From: Hofstenia miamia
Lineage: Eukaryota; Xenacoelomorpha; Acoela; Hofsteniidae
Assembly: GCA_900660155.1 (NCBI GenBank)
Contig: CABFPE010000281.1
Coordinates: forward strand, 608,964 to 672,963
Direction of reading: 5' to 3'
Length of the DNA stretch: 64,000 nucleotides
Part shown: one piece after another, positions 36,530 to 47,654 of the stretch
How the letters are laid out: each line of letters opens with the position of its first letter
Numbering within the stretch: the first letter of the stretch is position 1
The notes under the pieces: generated by a model
Seen by the model: only the letters and a program-made list of their open reading frames with translations
Told to the model about the DNA's origin: nothing
Database searches by the model: none
Made by a program: the position numbers and the translations under genes

Positions 36530-38308
36530 AAAAGCAGTTATTGAATGTATCCTACTGTCCGCATAAGAAATTCTCAAATTATTTTATTCAACAACTAGAA
36601 GACGAATTATCACTTTCAAATAAAGTCTTAGTACTTTTCGGGGATTGGAATCTAAATTGTTAATATTAATGATCCATGTAAAATGGATCTATTTTTGAAC
36701 ATATTTAATTTAGTATTGGTCAATAAAAAATTGCCTACTAGAATGACATCATCGAGTAGAACACTAATTGACTACAATATACTAGCTGAGAACAACAATC
36801 TTTACTATGAGTACACTACTTCTGAATGCCTCATTTGTTTTGCATCTATCAAATTTCATAAGTCTCATTCAGCCCAAAAAAATAACATGATGTATTGAAA
36901 ATATTAATAATTTTAATCTTTTTCATCAGAAAATTGGTTTCCTGTATATTCTGCATCAAATTTAAATGGAATGCTGGAAAATGCCATGTAAAGAAAATTA
37001 TGATTGTCCAATACAAAATGCAATGCAAACAATACTGCTGTTACTAAACCTTGGATTACTGACACTTGCAAAGCATTAATTCGCGAAAAGTACAAAGCAT
37101 ATAAATATTTTATAAATTCTCGAAACAGCAAAAAAATTTCAGCCTATAAAAATGGTAAAAATGCATCGAATATTGAATGTCGTAGGCCATTTAACAAATT
37201 CATTAAAAATTTATACGCGCGCCTTCCAAATGGAAGTTTTTCATGAAATCATAAATTTTAAGCGATCAAAATCGAACTTAATTGATGTGATAAATTATCA
37301 GAAAGAAATTAATCTTACTGACGATTTAAAAATATATAATGAATTAAATAAAACTTTTGTTGACCCAGGAAAATACAATGGCCCTTCGTTAAGTACAAAA
37401 ATGGTTCAATCAAAATTTTTAAACCCAAATTTTCTTTCTTTAACTTAAAATTATTAAATCAATAACCATAATCCAATAAATCAGTTGTTCTTTCAAGTAT
37501 TCCCTCATGGCCTTTTAAATTTACTGAAGATATCATTGCAAATCCCTTAAATTGTATCTTTAGTGAATGCATAAAGTGTAATTACTTTCCGGAAAACCTG
37601 AAACTTGCTCACACTACTATTTAAAAAAACAATCCATCAATTGCCACTAATTATTAGCCAATTTCAATTACTTCTCCCAGAAGCAAAATATTTGAAAGGA
37701 TATTACATAATCAAATAACTGAACATTCAAATAAGTATAATTTATTATCAAACACGCAATTTGGATTTCGCAAAAATTTCTCAACAACTGATGCACTATT
37801 AAATGCTACTGAAACTTGGAAATCATCACTCGATTCTAATAAATTTGTAGCTATAGCTTGTTTAGATCTCTCAAAAGCCTTGATTCATAACACTAATTGA
37901 TAACTAGTTACCTCAAAGATTCAAGAGAGTTAAATTATATGTTTTTCGGAATGTTTACCGATTTACAATGGGGTGCCTCAAGTAACGGTTCTAGGTCCTC
38001 TTCTTTTTAGTACTTATGTAGAGGACATGCATTCTATAACAAATTGCAATTTAATCCAATATGCCGACAGCTGCATTTTCAGCATTCATCAATGCACATA
38101 GCAGTGGAATCCAGAAAATTCTATTGTAACAATTTGCCAAAATATTTTTGCATGGATAAGTTGAATATTAAGGAAGCTAAAACAATTTTGTATTTTACAG
38201 CCTAATAAAGGCAATTACGATGTTTGTGCAGTGACTTTGAATAGAGCAAAAGCAAATTTATTGCTGAAAAAATACAGGGGATACTACAAACTAAAACATA
38301 CATATATT

Positions 38309-38346
<38 letters not shown>

Positions 38347-38990
38347 GATAAAATATATAAAATCAATAAATATGCGCAATTACTTAAAGGACACTATTTT
38401 TAGATATACGGACTCCATGCATGTAATTGATTGGAAATGCCCAATAACGATTGTTTTTTCAATATAAATATTAAATTTCCGATTTTAGACACTTTCAAGT
38501 AACTATTGATTCAAAAGAAACATTGAGCTCTAACATCAATTTAATTGTTAGAAATTTAGCTATAAGTATAAAAAGTATGAGACTAGTAGTTAAGCAATTA
38601 CCACCTTGTGCGATAATTCATTTTTGCCATGCTATTATTATGGGTCACCTTAATCGCGCAAACATTTTATTTACTGACCTAAGCGATATGCTTATAAAAA
38701 ACTGGATATTCAATTAAAATGGGCATTATATATCAGTGAAAACTCTTCGAAAACTAAGCATTGTATATCTAGGTCGATTCTCTTTTCAAAACAACTCCTC
38801 ATTTTGAATACACTGCTGAGATTCTTTAAGCCTTATAATACGATTAAAATACAGGGATTTACTCATAATCGCAATTCAAATTCAAAAGTGTTTACATGTG
38901 TTAAGTATAAAAAACTTTTTAAAGAAATCGTTCATTAATTTTGTCATTCGATCCCGCAGCTCGCTACATAAAGAAATTAAAAACATTGAA
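36530..38990 (+). mobile_element. CR1-like LINE, copy B1 (5'-truncated, decayed)
   Basis: The element begins within the endonuclease (LLNVSYCPHKKF, then LVLFGDWNLN). It continues with reverse transcriptase (ISITSPRSKIFERILHNQIT, FGFRKNFS, IACLDLSKA), a decayed YAD block near 38,060, and the IILGH-type C-terminal region near 38,620. Many stops and frameshifts, and a (TA)n expansion at 38,313-38,341. It is more diverged than the copy near 42 kb. Confidence 0.75.
38313..38341. repeat. (TA)n microsatellite within LINE copy B1
   Basis: A TA run in the 3' part of the LINE, between the YAD region and the C-terminal region. Confidence 0.9.
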
Positions 38991-39829
38991 AAATTATAAT
39001 TCTTTAAGGGGGGGGGGTATCACTGGGAGATTAGTTGACTAAAAAAATCATAAAAATTAAAAAATAGTATTAGAGTCCTCATTCTTTCACATGGTTTAGC
39101 TGGCGGATTGATCTTTCAAAACCACTTGAAATGTTGGTGACCTTGCTTAATTTAGGGGTCATTGGGGTTAAAAAGGTCAAGGTCAAACATGTCGCAAATG
39201 TAAAAAAGTAGCTATAGGACTATTCCATTCATGAAAAATGTTCTCAATCAATATGCTACAAAATTTAGTGAGGGGCTTGGTAACACAATGAAGAATGTTT
39301 TGTACTATGGGTATTGAAGAAGACTCAATTTGTGACATTTATCTCTAATAAAAATGTATTAAAATTGTCAAAAAATTTATGACATTAAAGTTTGTAAAAA
39401 TTTTACATTAAAAGATATCTTCAAATCCTTAGAGCACAAAACACTTCTATGCCTATTGTACAAACAGAAAGTTTCATTAGATCATCTTGATCAATAAAAA
39501 AGTTATGGTAAAAGTGCTATCAAAAACATAAAAAATGGAAGAAAATTATCTAAATCTATAAAATTCATGTTGAAAATTGAAAGTTACAGGAAGAGTGTTT
39601 GAAGAAACCGCTTAGAAACGTGATTTTGTTTATTAACAATCGGAGAGACCCCTATTGTTTTATTACCGTTTAATAGCAAACAAATAAAAATGTCAACGTG
39701 AAATATTGTTGCTACGCCAAACAAATGTGTTACTAGAGATACTTACCATCAATAAAAAAATTTGTAAAAAATAAACTGCTTGATGGATTTCAAAAATTTA
39801 AAAAGTATCATACGCTTAAATAATGGCTA
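38991..39829. other. Spacer between LINE copies B1 and B2
   Basis: A run of nine G at about 39,009-39,017 and an AAGGTCAAGGTCAA motif near 39,173 stand out. No coding region or element end is recognised. Confidence 0.5.
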
Positions 39830-41642
39830 CCTGATAAGCACCGGGATCAATTTTGCCGCCGAAGCCACATAATGCTTATCAATCATATCGACCAGCGAAT
39901 ACATGTATGCCATCGCAACATCACAGGCAATCACTGACCTTGTATTCACCAGCAATGATTAATCAAGGACGCTACGTGCCGCACCCGCAACGTCCGCTGA
40001 AGTCCTTTCAACTCACCTTCCAAGGTAGTAAAGCTCCGGCACTTATTGACTTTTTACTAAACGGTATGGATTTATTTATCTTTGTAATGCTAAGACTACG
40101 GGTAGTTTACCAACACAAATTTTTCATAAAATCTAAGTTTGCAACTTTTATCAGTATTTTTCCAATAACAGATATACCTAGAAAAAATCCCTTCAAAGAG
40201 CTTTTGGCAATTTTGGTTTTAAAATTTTTGTTATTATTTATACATGGAATCGAAGCAAATCTTGGTCCTTTGGTTCAATTAAGAAAGATATGATTAATTA
40301 CGTTCATTTAAATGCCCAGGGTTTATCTAATAAAAATTGCGATTACAAGTCACTTATTAGCCATTTTTATGAAAATATAGTGCAAGCAATTACTTAGACA
40401 TGGTTTACCTGCAGTGACCTTGAACATGTCTGGTCAGATAATAATCAATATAAATTAAAAAAAGACAGAACTCATTGTAATATACTCGGTAAAATCAAGG
40501 GGGCGGGGTATTCCTTCTAGTACCGAGATCATTTCATCCAAAGCAACGGAATGATATAGTAAGCTCAGAAAAATTCGATAGCCCTTGGGTTGAAATTGAT
40601 AACCCTATCAAAAATTCCCCTCTTAAAAAGCAATTATTTAATGTTTCATACTGGCCAAATAAATGAATTTTTTTAACAACTTGAGAATGCAATTTCACTG
40701 ACCTACTCAGAAAATAAACATTTAATATTAATGGGTGATTGGAACCTAAATTACTTAAATAGACGTGATAATAAAACGATTAATCTCTTTTTTAATACTT
40801 TTAATTTAAAAACGGCAAATGCCTTCATTCCTACAAGAATCACAGCCAGCAGTGCAACTTTGATTGACTGATTGCACTGCCCAGAAATAATCTTGATTTC
40901 TTATACTACTATGAATGGCCATTCTCTGATCACTGTATAATATCAGTCAGTTTCTCTAAAGCTAAAATACGCTCTGAAATATCCAAAAAATGGATCACTA
41001 TTCGCGAAAAGTCGTCTAATAATATAGATAACCTGAAAAACGCACTTTCACGTGAAACTTGGACGTTGCGATTGCTACTAACAACATGATCAAAAACTTT
41101 ATTGATATTCTTGAATCCTATTTAGATGAATATTATCCTGAAAAAAATCCTTGTTGCTAATCATTCTCTCAAAACATAAAGAATGACAAGCCTTGGGTTT
41201 CCGATTTCTGCAAAAAATTAATAACAAAAAATGACGCTTCTAAATTTTTTTCTAACACCCGTACTCCTGAAAGTTATTCATTATACAAAAAGCAAAAAAT
41301 ATTTCTAATATAGAAAATCGTAAAGTTCACAATGAGTAAATTACCGAACCAAAAGAGTAAATGGAGATTGATTAACGAAATCTAGAACTATACCAATCAA
41401 CATCTTCTCCCATAGAAAAAATTGTAGACCCTGAAGGAAATCAATACGTCTCCAATTTTGAAATTTCTAATATTTTAAATCAAACATTTGCAAACCTAGG
41501 TAATTATGACGGTCCTCAAACAAAATTCCAGGAAATAAATCCTAATAGGCACACCCATGAATTTGGTTTTCGTTTTATAACAAGTTTTGAAGTAATTAAA
41601 GCAATCAAGAAACTAAAATCGATAATTCCAATATGGCTACTA
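39830..41642 (+). mobile_element. CR1-like LINE, copy B2, 5' part (host of a nested copy)
   Basis: A frame at 39,853-40,293 ends with LLLFIHGIEANLGP, the decayed counterpart of the GIExNPGP motif. The endonuclease follows (YVHLNAQGLSNKN, LILMGDWNLNYLN near 40,730, SDHCIISV near 40,935). The RT start (AIKKLKSIIPIWLLKN) stops at 41,642, where copy C begins with AATTACCGATGC. The missing RT continues at about 45,378. Several frameshifts and stops. Confidence 0.8.
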
Positions 41643-42114
41643 AAAAACAATTACCGATGCTTCCATAATTACCGATGCTTTCACCGCGAGCAGTCGGTCC
41701 TTGCGAGCGCGCTGTGCTTACCACGCTCAACGCTACTTCGTTTATTGCGTTACCTGAATAGGAGTTAAGCAAAACTAAATTATTAGCTCCTCTCAAGAAT
41801 CTCGGCAGAGAAGAACTAATTATCCTGTTTAACATGCTAGCAGCCATCAAAGAAACTCCTTCTGAATCCAACAACATAACTACTCAAGTAACGCCAGAAA
41901 TTAATCATGCGCCGTCTCAAACACAAAAAAAGATACAACGTCCGAAACACTTGAGAGCAGAAGCTGAATTTCTTGCCATCGGATCATCAATGTACCGTCA
42001 TCTGAAAGCTCACTTTCTTTCATATATTTTATTCTAATTATTCTTAACTCAAAATTCAATATTACCTGTATTAGTGAAACCTTACCTATATATAAACATA
42101 ATTTAAGAAACAGC

Positions 42115-43185
42115 ATGAATACATGTAAGGTATGTAAAAAATGGATTTTCATTAAAACAACAAAACATTCTTTATTCTACCTTCTAGTACTAACAATAAT
42201 GTTACTTATATCCGGCATTGAGATTAATCCCGGGCCTTCCAACGCCGATAATATTTATGAATACTCTGAATTATCAAACATAATGCATTCAACTAATTAT
42301 TTTAAATATATTCACATAAATTTTCAGAATCTTTCAATAAAAAATTCGGAATTTACACAATTCATTTCTGAACTGGATTCAAACTTTATTCTTGGCATAA
42401 CTGAAACCTGGTTTACAAATGATAATCACAATTCGTCCTGGTCAATCGATAACTCTAAATTTAAAATATTTAGAAAGGACAGAAATCCAACTTTTCATTT
42501 TAATAAGACAAAAGGAGGTGGTGTCATGTTTTTAATACCTAAAATACTCAAACCAAAACTTAGGACAGATATAGCAAAAGATTCAACTTATGAAAGTCTT
42601 TGGGTTGAAATTCAAAACCCAGACAAAAATTTTAATAGTCAATTATTAAATATCTCTTATTGTCCAAATAAAACTTATATAAATAACTTTTTCTTACAAA
42701 TGGAAGATGAATTTTATACTGCTTTGAGTTATAACACGAATATAATGGTAATGGGAGACTGGAATGTAAATCTTCTAAACAAAAACGAAAAAAGTAAGCT
42801 TGGCAATTTTCTCAATACTTTCAATATTTCACTAATAAATAAAAAAATTCCTTCTAGAATTTCTGTTAATAGTAAAACGCTTATTGACTATTTCATGATA
42901 TCAGAAAATGCTTCGTCTTATAATTATTTTTGTTTTGAATTTCCATTCTCAGATCACTGCCTTATAGCTACTTATTCGAATATTCTAAAAGTTTGTAAAC
43001 CCTCTAAGTATTTGGTAAAAATACGAGAAAAATCAGCAGAAAATGTCGAAAAACTTCGACAGTATTTAAAAATCGAAAACTGGATATATGCTTCCCAGAA
43101 AAATATATTCTTTTATCCGAATATGCCAAAAAAACTCGAAACAATGTTTCAAAGCCATGAATTGATTCTAAATGCATCGATTTAA
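42115..43185 (+). CDS. CR1-like ORF2 N-terminal part: GIEINPGP motif and AP endonuclease (copy C)
   Basis: An open frame of 356 codons. Residues 20-41 are hydrophobic (FYLLVLTIMLLISGIEINPGP), so a membrane-like segment directly precedes a 2A-like motif. The endonuclease domain follows, with NFQNLSIKN, LGITETWFTND (catalytic Glu), GGGVMFLIPK, MVMGDWNVNLLN (Asp, Asn), IDYFMIS and FSDHCLIATY (the final Asp-His pair). All main catalytic positions of APE-type LINE endonucleases appear present. The enzyme nicks target DNA to prime reverse transcription. The frame stops at 43,185, before the reverse transcriptase, which lies downstream in other frames, so ORF2 is broken. Confidence 0.8.
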   Translation: MNTCKVCKKWIFIKTTKHSLFYLLVLTIMLLISGIEINPGPSNADNIYEYSELSNIMHSTNYFKYIHINFQNLSIKNSEFTQFISELDSNFILGITETWFTNDNHNSSWSIDNSKFKIFRKDRNPTFHFNKTKGGGVMFLIPKILKPKLRTDIAKDSTYESLWVEIQNPDKNFNSQLLNISYCPNKTYINNFFLQMEDEFYTALSYNTNIMVMGDWNVNLLNKNEKSKLGNFLNTFNISLINKKIPSRISVNSKTLIDYFMISENASSYNYFCFEFPFSDHCLIATYSNILKVCKPSKYLVKIREKSAENVEKLRQYLKIENWIYASQKNIFFYPNMPKKLETMFQSHELILNASI

Positions 43186-43367
43186 TCCAAATAAAGAAAC
43201 AGAAATGGAAAAAATACTTAAATTCCCAAACACTGGAAAATCATAATGCTTATAAATCTGCACGAAATTTATGTAATATTGCTATAAGGAAAGCAAGTAA
43301 TAATTAGTCCCGTTTTCAGTATCAAAGTCTTTCTTCCCAAAAAAATAAGTGGGAATTTGTTAACAAT

Positions 43368-44720
43368 TTGCTAAATAGAAAAAACATGCGAACCGAAGAA
43401 ATAGAAAGAATATACTATAGACATAAATCCATTACAAATAAGAAGGAAATCTGCAATCCTTTCAATGAAGTTTTCCTAAATTTAGGAAACTACAACGGTA
43501 TGAATGTACCTTTTTGCCTTAATAAACCCAAAGGAACTCCAACCTCTTTCTCTTTTCGTTTTGCAACAAAATATGAAATCATAAAGTCGATACAATGTTT
43601 AAAAAATAGATCCAGTGGACCCTCTCTAATACCAACGTGGTTCCTAAAACTCTCAGGTGACTTAATAGCTGAACCAATATGCNAAATTATAGACCCATTT
43701 CGATCACTTCTCCAATCAGCAAAATTTTTGAACGAATTCTTTTTAATCAAATTAACGAGCATCTTTGTAAACATGATCTCTACTCCAAAACGCAATATGG
43801 TATTTCTAAGAGCGACGCTTTAATACAAGCTACAGAAAAATGGCGATCAACAATAAATGATAATGAATACTCAGCAATTGCTTGCTTAGACCTCTCGAAA
43901 GCTTTCGATTCCATAGACCGCAGTATCTTACTACAAAAAATTAAATTTCTAGGTTTTTCTAATGACAGCATAGGTCTTATCTCCAGTTACTTATACAATC
44001 GCATTCAAAGAGTTAAAATTAATGAATCTTTTTCAGATTGGGTATGCACTAAAAATGGGGTTCCTCAGGGTACATTTTGGGTCCCTCATTATTTAATATT
44101 TACATAAATGATTTGTCCGAGCAAGTAACATGTGACGTTATACAATATGCAGATGACACAATATTATTTCATTCTAATAAATTTCCCGAAAAAGCGGTTC
44201 AAACTCTCGAAACAAACTGTGCTTCTCTTGCTAAATATTTTCTTCTATAAAACTAAGAGTAATTCCACTAAAAACTCAATTCTGTTTTGTTAAATCAAAA
44301 ACTTAATCTACTGATACTTTAAAATACAAACTTACTTTCAACGGCATTCAAATAAAACAGGTTGAGTCTTTTAAGTACCTCGGAATAATTTTTGACATAA
44401 ATCTAAATTTTGAAGAGCAACTAAATCATGTTGTTAGAAAAATGGCCATATCGATTAAAGCAATTAACTTAATTTCTCAAAAACTTCCAACTAAAGCAAA
44501 AATTCAATTAATATATGCTCTAATATTAAGTCATTTTAACTATGCCAATATACTCTACACAGATATAAACCAAAAATTTCTCAGAAAATTCCAAGTGCAA
44601 CTAAATTGGGCTATCAAAGTAGCAGTAAATAATCATAGCTTTAATAAGAATAATGAATATAGAAAAATTTTTAAATTATTTCTACATCCGCAATGTTACA
44701 TCCATATAAATGTCTAAACG
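43368..44720 (+). pseudogene. CR1-like reverse transcriptase (copy C)
   Basis: The pieces are, in order: RSSGPSLIPTWFLKLSGDL, an assembly N at 43,683, NYRPISITSPISKIFERILF, a QYGISKS block, IACLDLSKAFDSIDRSILL, NGVPQG, QYADDTILFHS (44,145-44,170; catalytic YADD intact), FKYLGIIFD and IQLIYALILSHFNYANILYT. Frames change at the N and near 44,085. It resembles copy A closely in wording and layout. Confidence 0.8.
43681..43685. other. Single-N join in LINE copy C
   Basis: An isolated N at 43,683 separates AEPIC from NYRPIS. Related copies have about 25 further residues here, so sequence is missing. Confidence 0.75.
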
Positions 44721-45174
44721 ACGTTCTTCAAAACAGTAAACAGTACCTTCCCATATTACAAAAATGACTTTATTGCTGCAAAATTAGTCAATAAACGAAG
44801 CAAAAGAACGCACATAATTGAACCTATTAGGTATAAGAAGCGAATAATGAAAAATTCATTTCTAAACACAGCTATAAATATGTGGAATGAATTACCAAAA
44901 AATATTAAACAAATAAGTAGATTAAAAAACTTTAAAATGGATATTAATAAATATTTTTGCACTTATAATATAAAAAAACTGAAATGGCGAAGCTATAAAT
45001 TTTATAATCCTGATTACTCTATTAATAGAAACTAGCAATCGTCATAGCCCAAGTTAACCACTTTTTATTTGCAGTTCTCTTTTTTTTGTTTAATTTTGTA
45101 TTATTTTCTTGACGCTTTCAGAATTTGTTATCAGTATTTCTATTTATTGTTAAAACAATTTCTGAATATAGATT

Positions 45175-45377
45175 TTTCTTCTTCTTCTTCTTCTTCTTCT
45201 TTTTCTTCTATTGCCGAACCTTTAAATTANTTTTTGAACGAATTCTTTTTAATCAAATTAACTAGCATCTTTGTAAACATGATCTCTACTCCAAAACGCA
45301 ATATTTCTATTTATTGTTAAAACAATTTCTGAATATAGATTTTTCTTCTTCTTCTTCTTCTTCTTCTTCTTCTTCTA
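45175..45377. repeat. (TTC)n tail of LINE copy C, duplicated around an N
   Basis: TTCTTCTTC runs at about 45,175-45,209 and 45,344-45,378 follow the same GAATATAGATTTTTC context. The block at 45,131-45,229 recurs at 45,304-45,402, with an N and a misplaced RT fragment between. Confidence 0.8.
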
Positions 45378-46125
45378 TTGCCGAACCTTTAAATTATATC
45401 TTTAATGAATGCTTAAAATGGAATATTCTTCTCGATTTCTTGAAACAGGCTCATATTACTCCAATTTACAAAAAAGACGACCCAAACTGTCCCAAAAACT
45501 ATCGACCTATATCTATTATATCACCAATCAGTAAATTATTTCAAAGACTATTACACGAACAAATTACACTTCATTTAAATAATCACAAATTATGGTCCAA
45601 ATCACAATTTGGCTTCAGAAAAAATTACTCAACTGATGCACTTATACAAGGGACAGAAAAATGGAAGGCATTATTAGACTCTAATAAATTTGTTGCGATT
45701 GCCTGTCTAAAACACTCAAAATCATTCGATTCAATTAATCATGGGATATTAATATAAAAATTATAAAATATTGGTTTTTTCTTTTAACAGTGCTCACCTT
45801 CTATCTAATTACTTAAGTGATAGACTTCAGCGAGTTAAATTAAATGATACTTTTTCAAATTGGTTGTCTGTCAATAATGGTGTACCTCAACGAACCATAC
45901 TAGGTCCCCTGTTTTTATAAAGTTTATGTGAATAACATGAAGGAAATTACTACCTGCGAAATAACACAATACGCCAATGATGCATCTATTTACTGTGGAA
46001 ATAAATCCTTAGATAAAGCTGTAAGAGTTATTGAATCGAATTGTATAAAATTGAGCAACTATTTAGCATGCATAGATTGCGTATTAACAAGAAAAAAACT
46101 GAATTTTGCATAATGCAACCTTTTA
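45378..46125 (+). mobile_element. CR1-like LINE, copy B2, 3' part after the nested insertion
   Basis: Starts IAEPLNYIFNECLKWNILLD, exactly the RT segment missing after 41,642. It continues HITPIYKKDDPN, NYRPISIISPISKLF, QFGFRKNYSTDAL, a decayed SKSFDS block, a PQRTILGP block, and QYANDASIYC (the YADD position reads YAND). The 3' third of the element is missing. Confidence 0.8.
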
Positions 46126-46197
46126 GAAAAAAACGGACATCTCTGACCATTCAATTAATTTCAATAATACATCTGAGTAGTATATAAATAAGGCAAC

Positions 46198-46318
46198 CCC
46201 GTTCCACTTTTTTCTGATTGGTCGAGAGGTGGAGGCAAGCCCGTTCCACTTTTTTCTGATTGGTCGAGAGGTGGAGGCAAGGCCGTTCCACTTTTTTCTG
46301 ATTGGTCGAGAGGGTTGG
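46198..46318. repeat. 42-bp tandem repeat, three copies
   Basis: Units starting CCCGTTCCACTTTTTTCTGA occur at 46,198, 46,240 and 46,282 (the last one shortened). Each includes GATTGGTCGAG, an inverted CCAAT motif. They are nearly identical. They lie beside sequence resembling the outer end of the large palindrome (CTTTGACCTGAGGCG at about 46,320). Confidence 0.85.
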
Positions 46319-46529
46319 CCTTTGACCTGAGGCGTCGTGGATATTGGCGGGGGTGTTTTGCTGACGTCATGCATGTACTTTTACTAGTTTTTGTGTTATT
46401 TATGTGGCCTAATTTAGTTTGCATTTTTTTACATTTTTACTTTCCCACATAATTACATTTTTTACTTTCCCACACTATCTTACATTTTTTAGTTTCCCAC
46501 ATTAACATACATTTTTTTAGTTTTACTTT
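46319..46529. repeat. Partial palindrome-end-like sequence with CATTTTTTACTTTCCCACA repeats
   Basis: CCTTTGACCTGAGGCGTCGTGG and GCTGACGTCATG recall the outer arm (ACCTTTGACCCTGGCGGGCA, ATGACGTCAGAG). TTATGTGGCCTAATTTAGTT recalls 49,784. Three to four imperfect units of ACATTTTTTACTTTCCCAC follow, running into the gap. Confidence 0.4.
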
Positions 46530-47529
46530 NNNNNNNNNNNNNNNNNNNNNNNNNNNNNNNNNNNNNNNNNNNNNNNNNNNNNNNNNNNNNNNNNNNNNNN
46601 NNNNNNNNNNNNNNNNNNNNNNNNNNNNNNNNNNNNNNNNNNNNNNNNNNNNNNNNNNNNNNNNNNNNNNNNNNNNNNNNNNNNNNNNNNNNNNNNNNNN
46701 NNNNNNNNNNNNNNNNNNNNNNNNNNNNNNNNNNNNNNNNNNNNNNNNNNNNNNNNNNNNNNNNNNNNNNNNNNNNNNNNNNNNNNNNNNNNNNNNNNNN
46801 NNNNNNNNNNNNNNNNNNNNNNNNNNNNNNNNNNNNNNNNNNNNNNNNNNNNNNNNNNNNNNNNNNNNNNNNNNNNNNNNNNNNNNNNNNNNNNNNNNNN
46901 NNNNNNNNNNNNNNNNNNNNNNNNNNNNNNNNNNNNNNNNNNNNNNNNNNNNNNNNNNNNNNNNNNNNNNNNNNNNNNNNNNNNNNNNNNNNNNNNNNNN
47001 NNNNNNNNNNNNNNNNNNNNNNNNNNNNNNNNNNNNNNNNNNNNNNNNNNNNNNNNNNNNNNNNNNNNNNNNNNNNNNNNNNNNNNNNNNNNNNNNNNNN
47101 NNNNNNNNNNNNNNNNNNNNNNNNNNNNNNNNNNNNNNNNNNNNNNNNNNNNNNNNNNNNNNNNNNNNNNNNNNNNNNNNNNNNNNNNNNNNNNNNNNNN
47201 NNNNNNNNNNNNNNNNNNNNNNNNNNNNNNNNNNNNNNNNNNNNNNNNNNNNNNNNNNNNNNNNNNNNNNNNNNNNNNNNNNNNNNNNNNNNNNNNNNNN
47301 NNNNNNNNNNNNNNNNNNNNNNNNNNNNNNNNNNNNNNNNNNNNNNNNNNNNNNNNNNNNNNNNNNNNNNNNNNNNNNNNNNNNNNNNNNNNNNNNNNNN
47401 NNNNNNNNNNNNNNNNNNNNNNNNNNNNNNNNNNNNNNNNNNNNNNNNNNNNNNNNNNNNNNNNNNNNNNNNNNNNNNNNNNNNNNNNNNNNNNNNNNNN
47501 NNNNNNNNNNNNNNNNNNNNNNNNNNNNN
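46530..47529. other. Assembly gap (1000 N)
   Basis: A round-number gap of unknown true size, flanked on the right by (TA)n. It lies at the outer edge of the left palindrome arm. Confidence 0.99.
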
Positions 47530-47654
47530 ATATATATATATATATATATAAGAAGACATTAGTAGTATAAAGAGACTATAAACCCGTTGATATTTTTTAC
47601 CTTTGACCCTGGCGGGCATGGATATGATGTAATTTTGTACTTTGGCCATCTGTG

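Larger units (their letters stand above)
41643..45377 (+). mobile_element. CR1-like LINE, copy C, nested in copy B2 (youngest copy)
   Basis: The 5' end AATTACCGATGCTTTC is repeated twice (41,643 and 41,664), then the ORF1 start region runs to IGSSMYRHLK near 42,000. ORF2 follows, and the element ends in GAATATAGATTTTTC plus a (TTC)n tract. It has longer open frames than any other copy. Assembly damage is visible: an N at 43,683 where about 25 RT residues are missing, and at 45,230 an N followed by a misplaced copy of 43,722-43,795 and a repeat of the (TTC)n region. Most of ORF1, including the GxND part, is absent. Confidence 0.85.

Noticed and set aside
41605-41877. Minus-strand frame across the junction of LINE copies B2 and C
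   Set aside because: It arises by chance across the junction and opposes the coding strand of both LINE copies.
46161-46424. Minus-strand frames with repeated SEKSGTGLPPPLDQ-like peptide
   Set aside because: The repetition follows from the 42-bp tandem repeat, whose unit is a multiple of three. No independent evidence for a protein.
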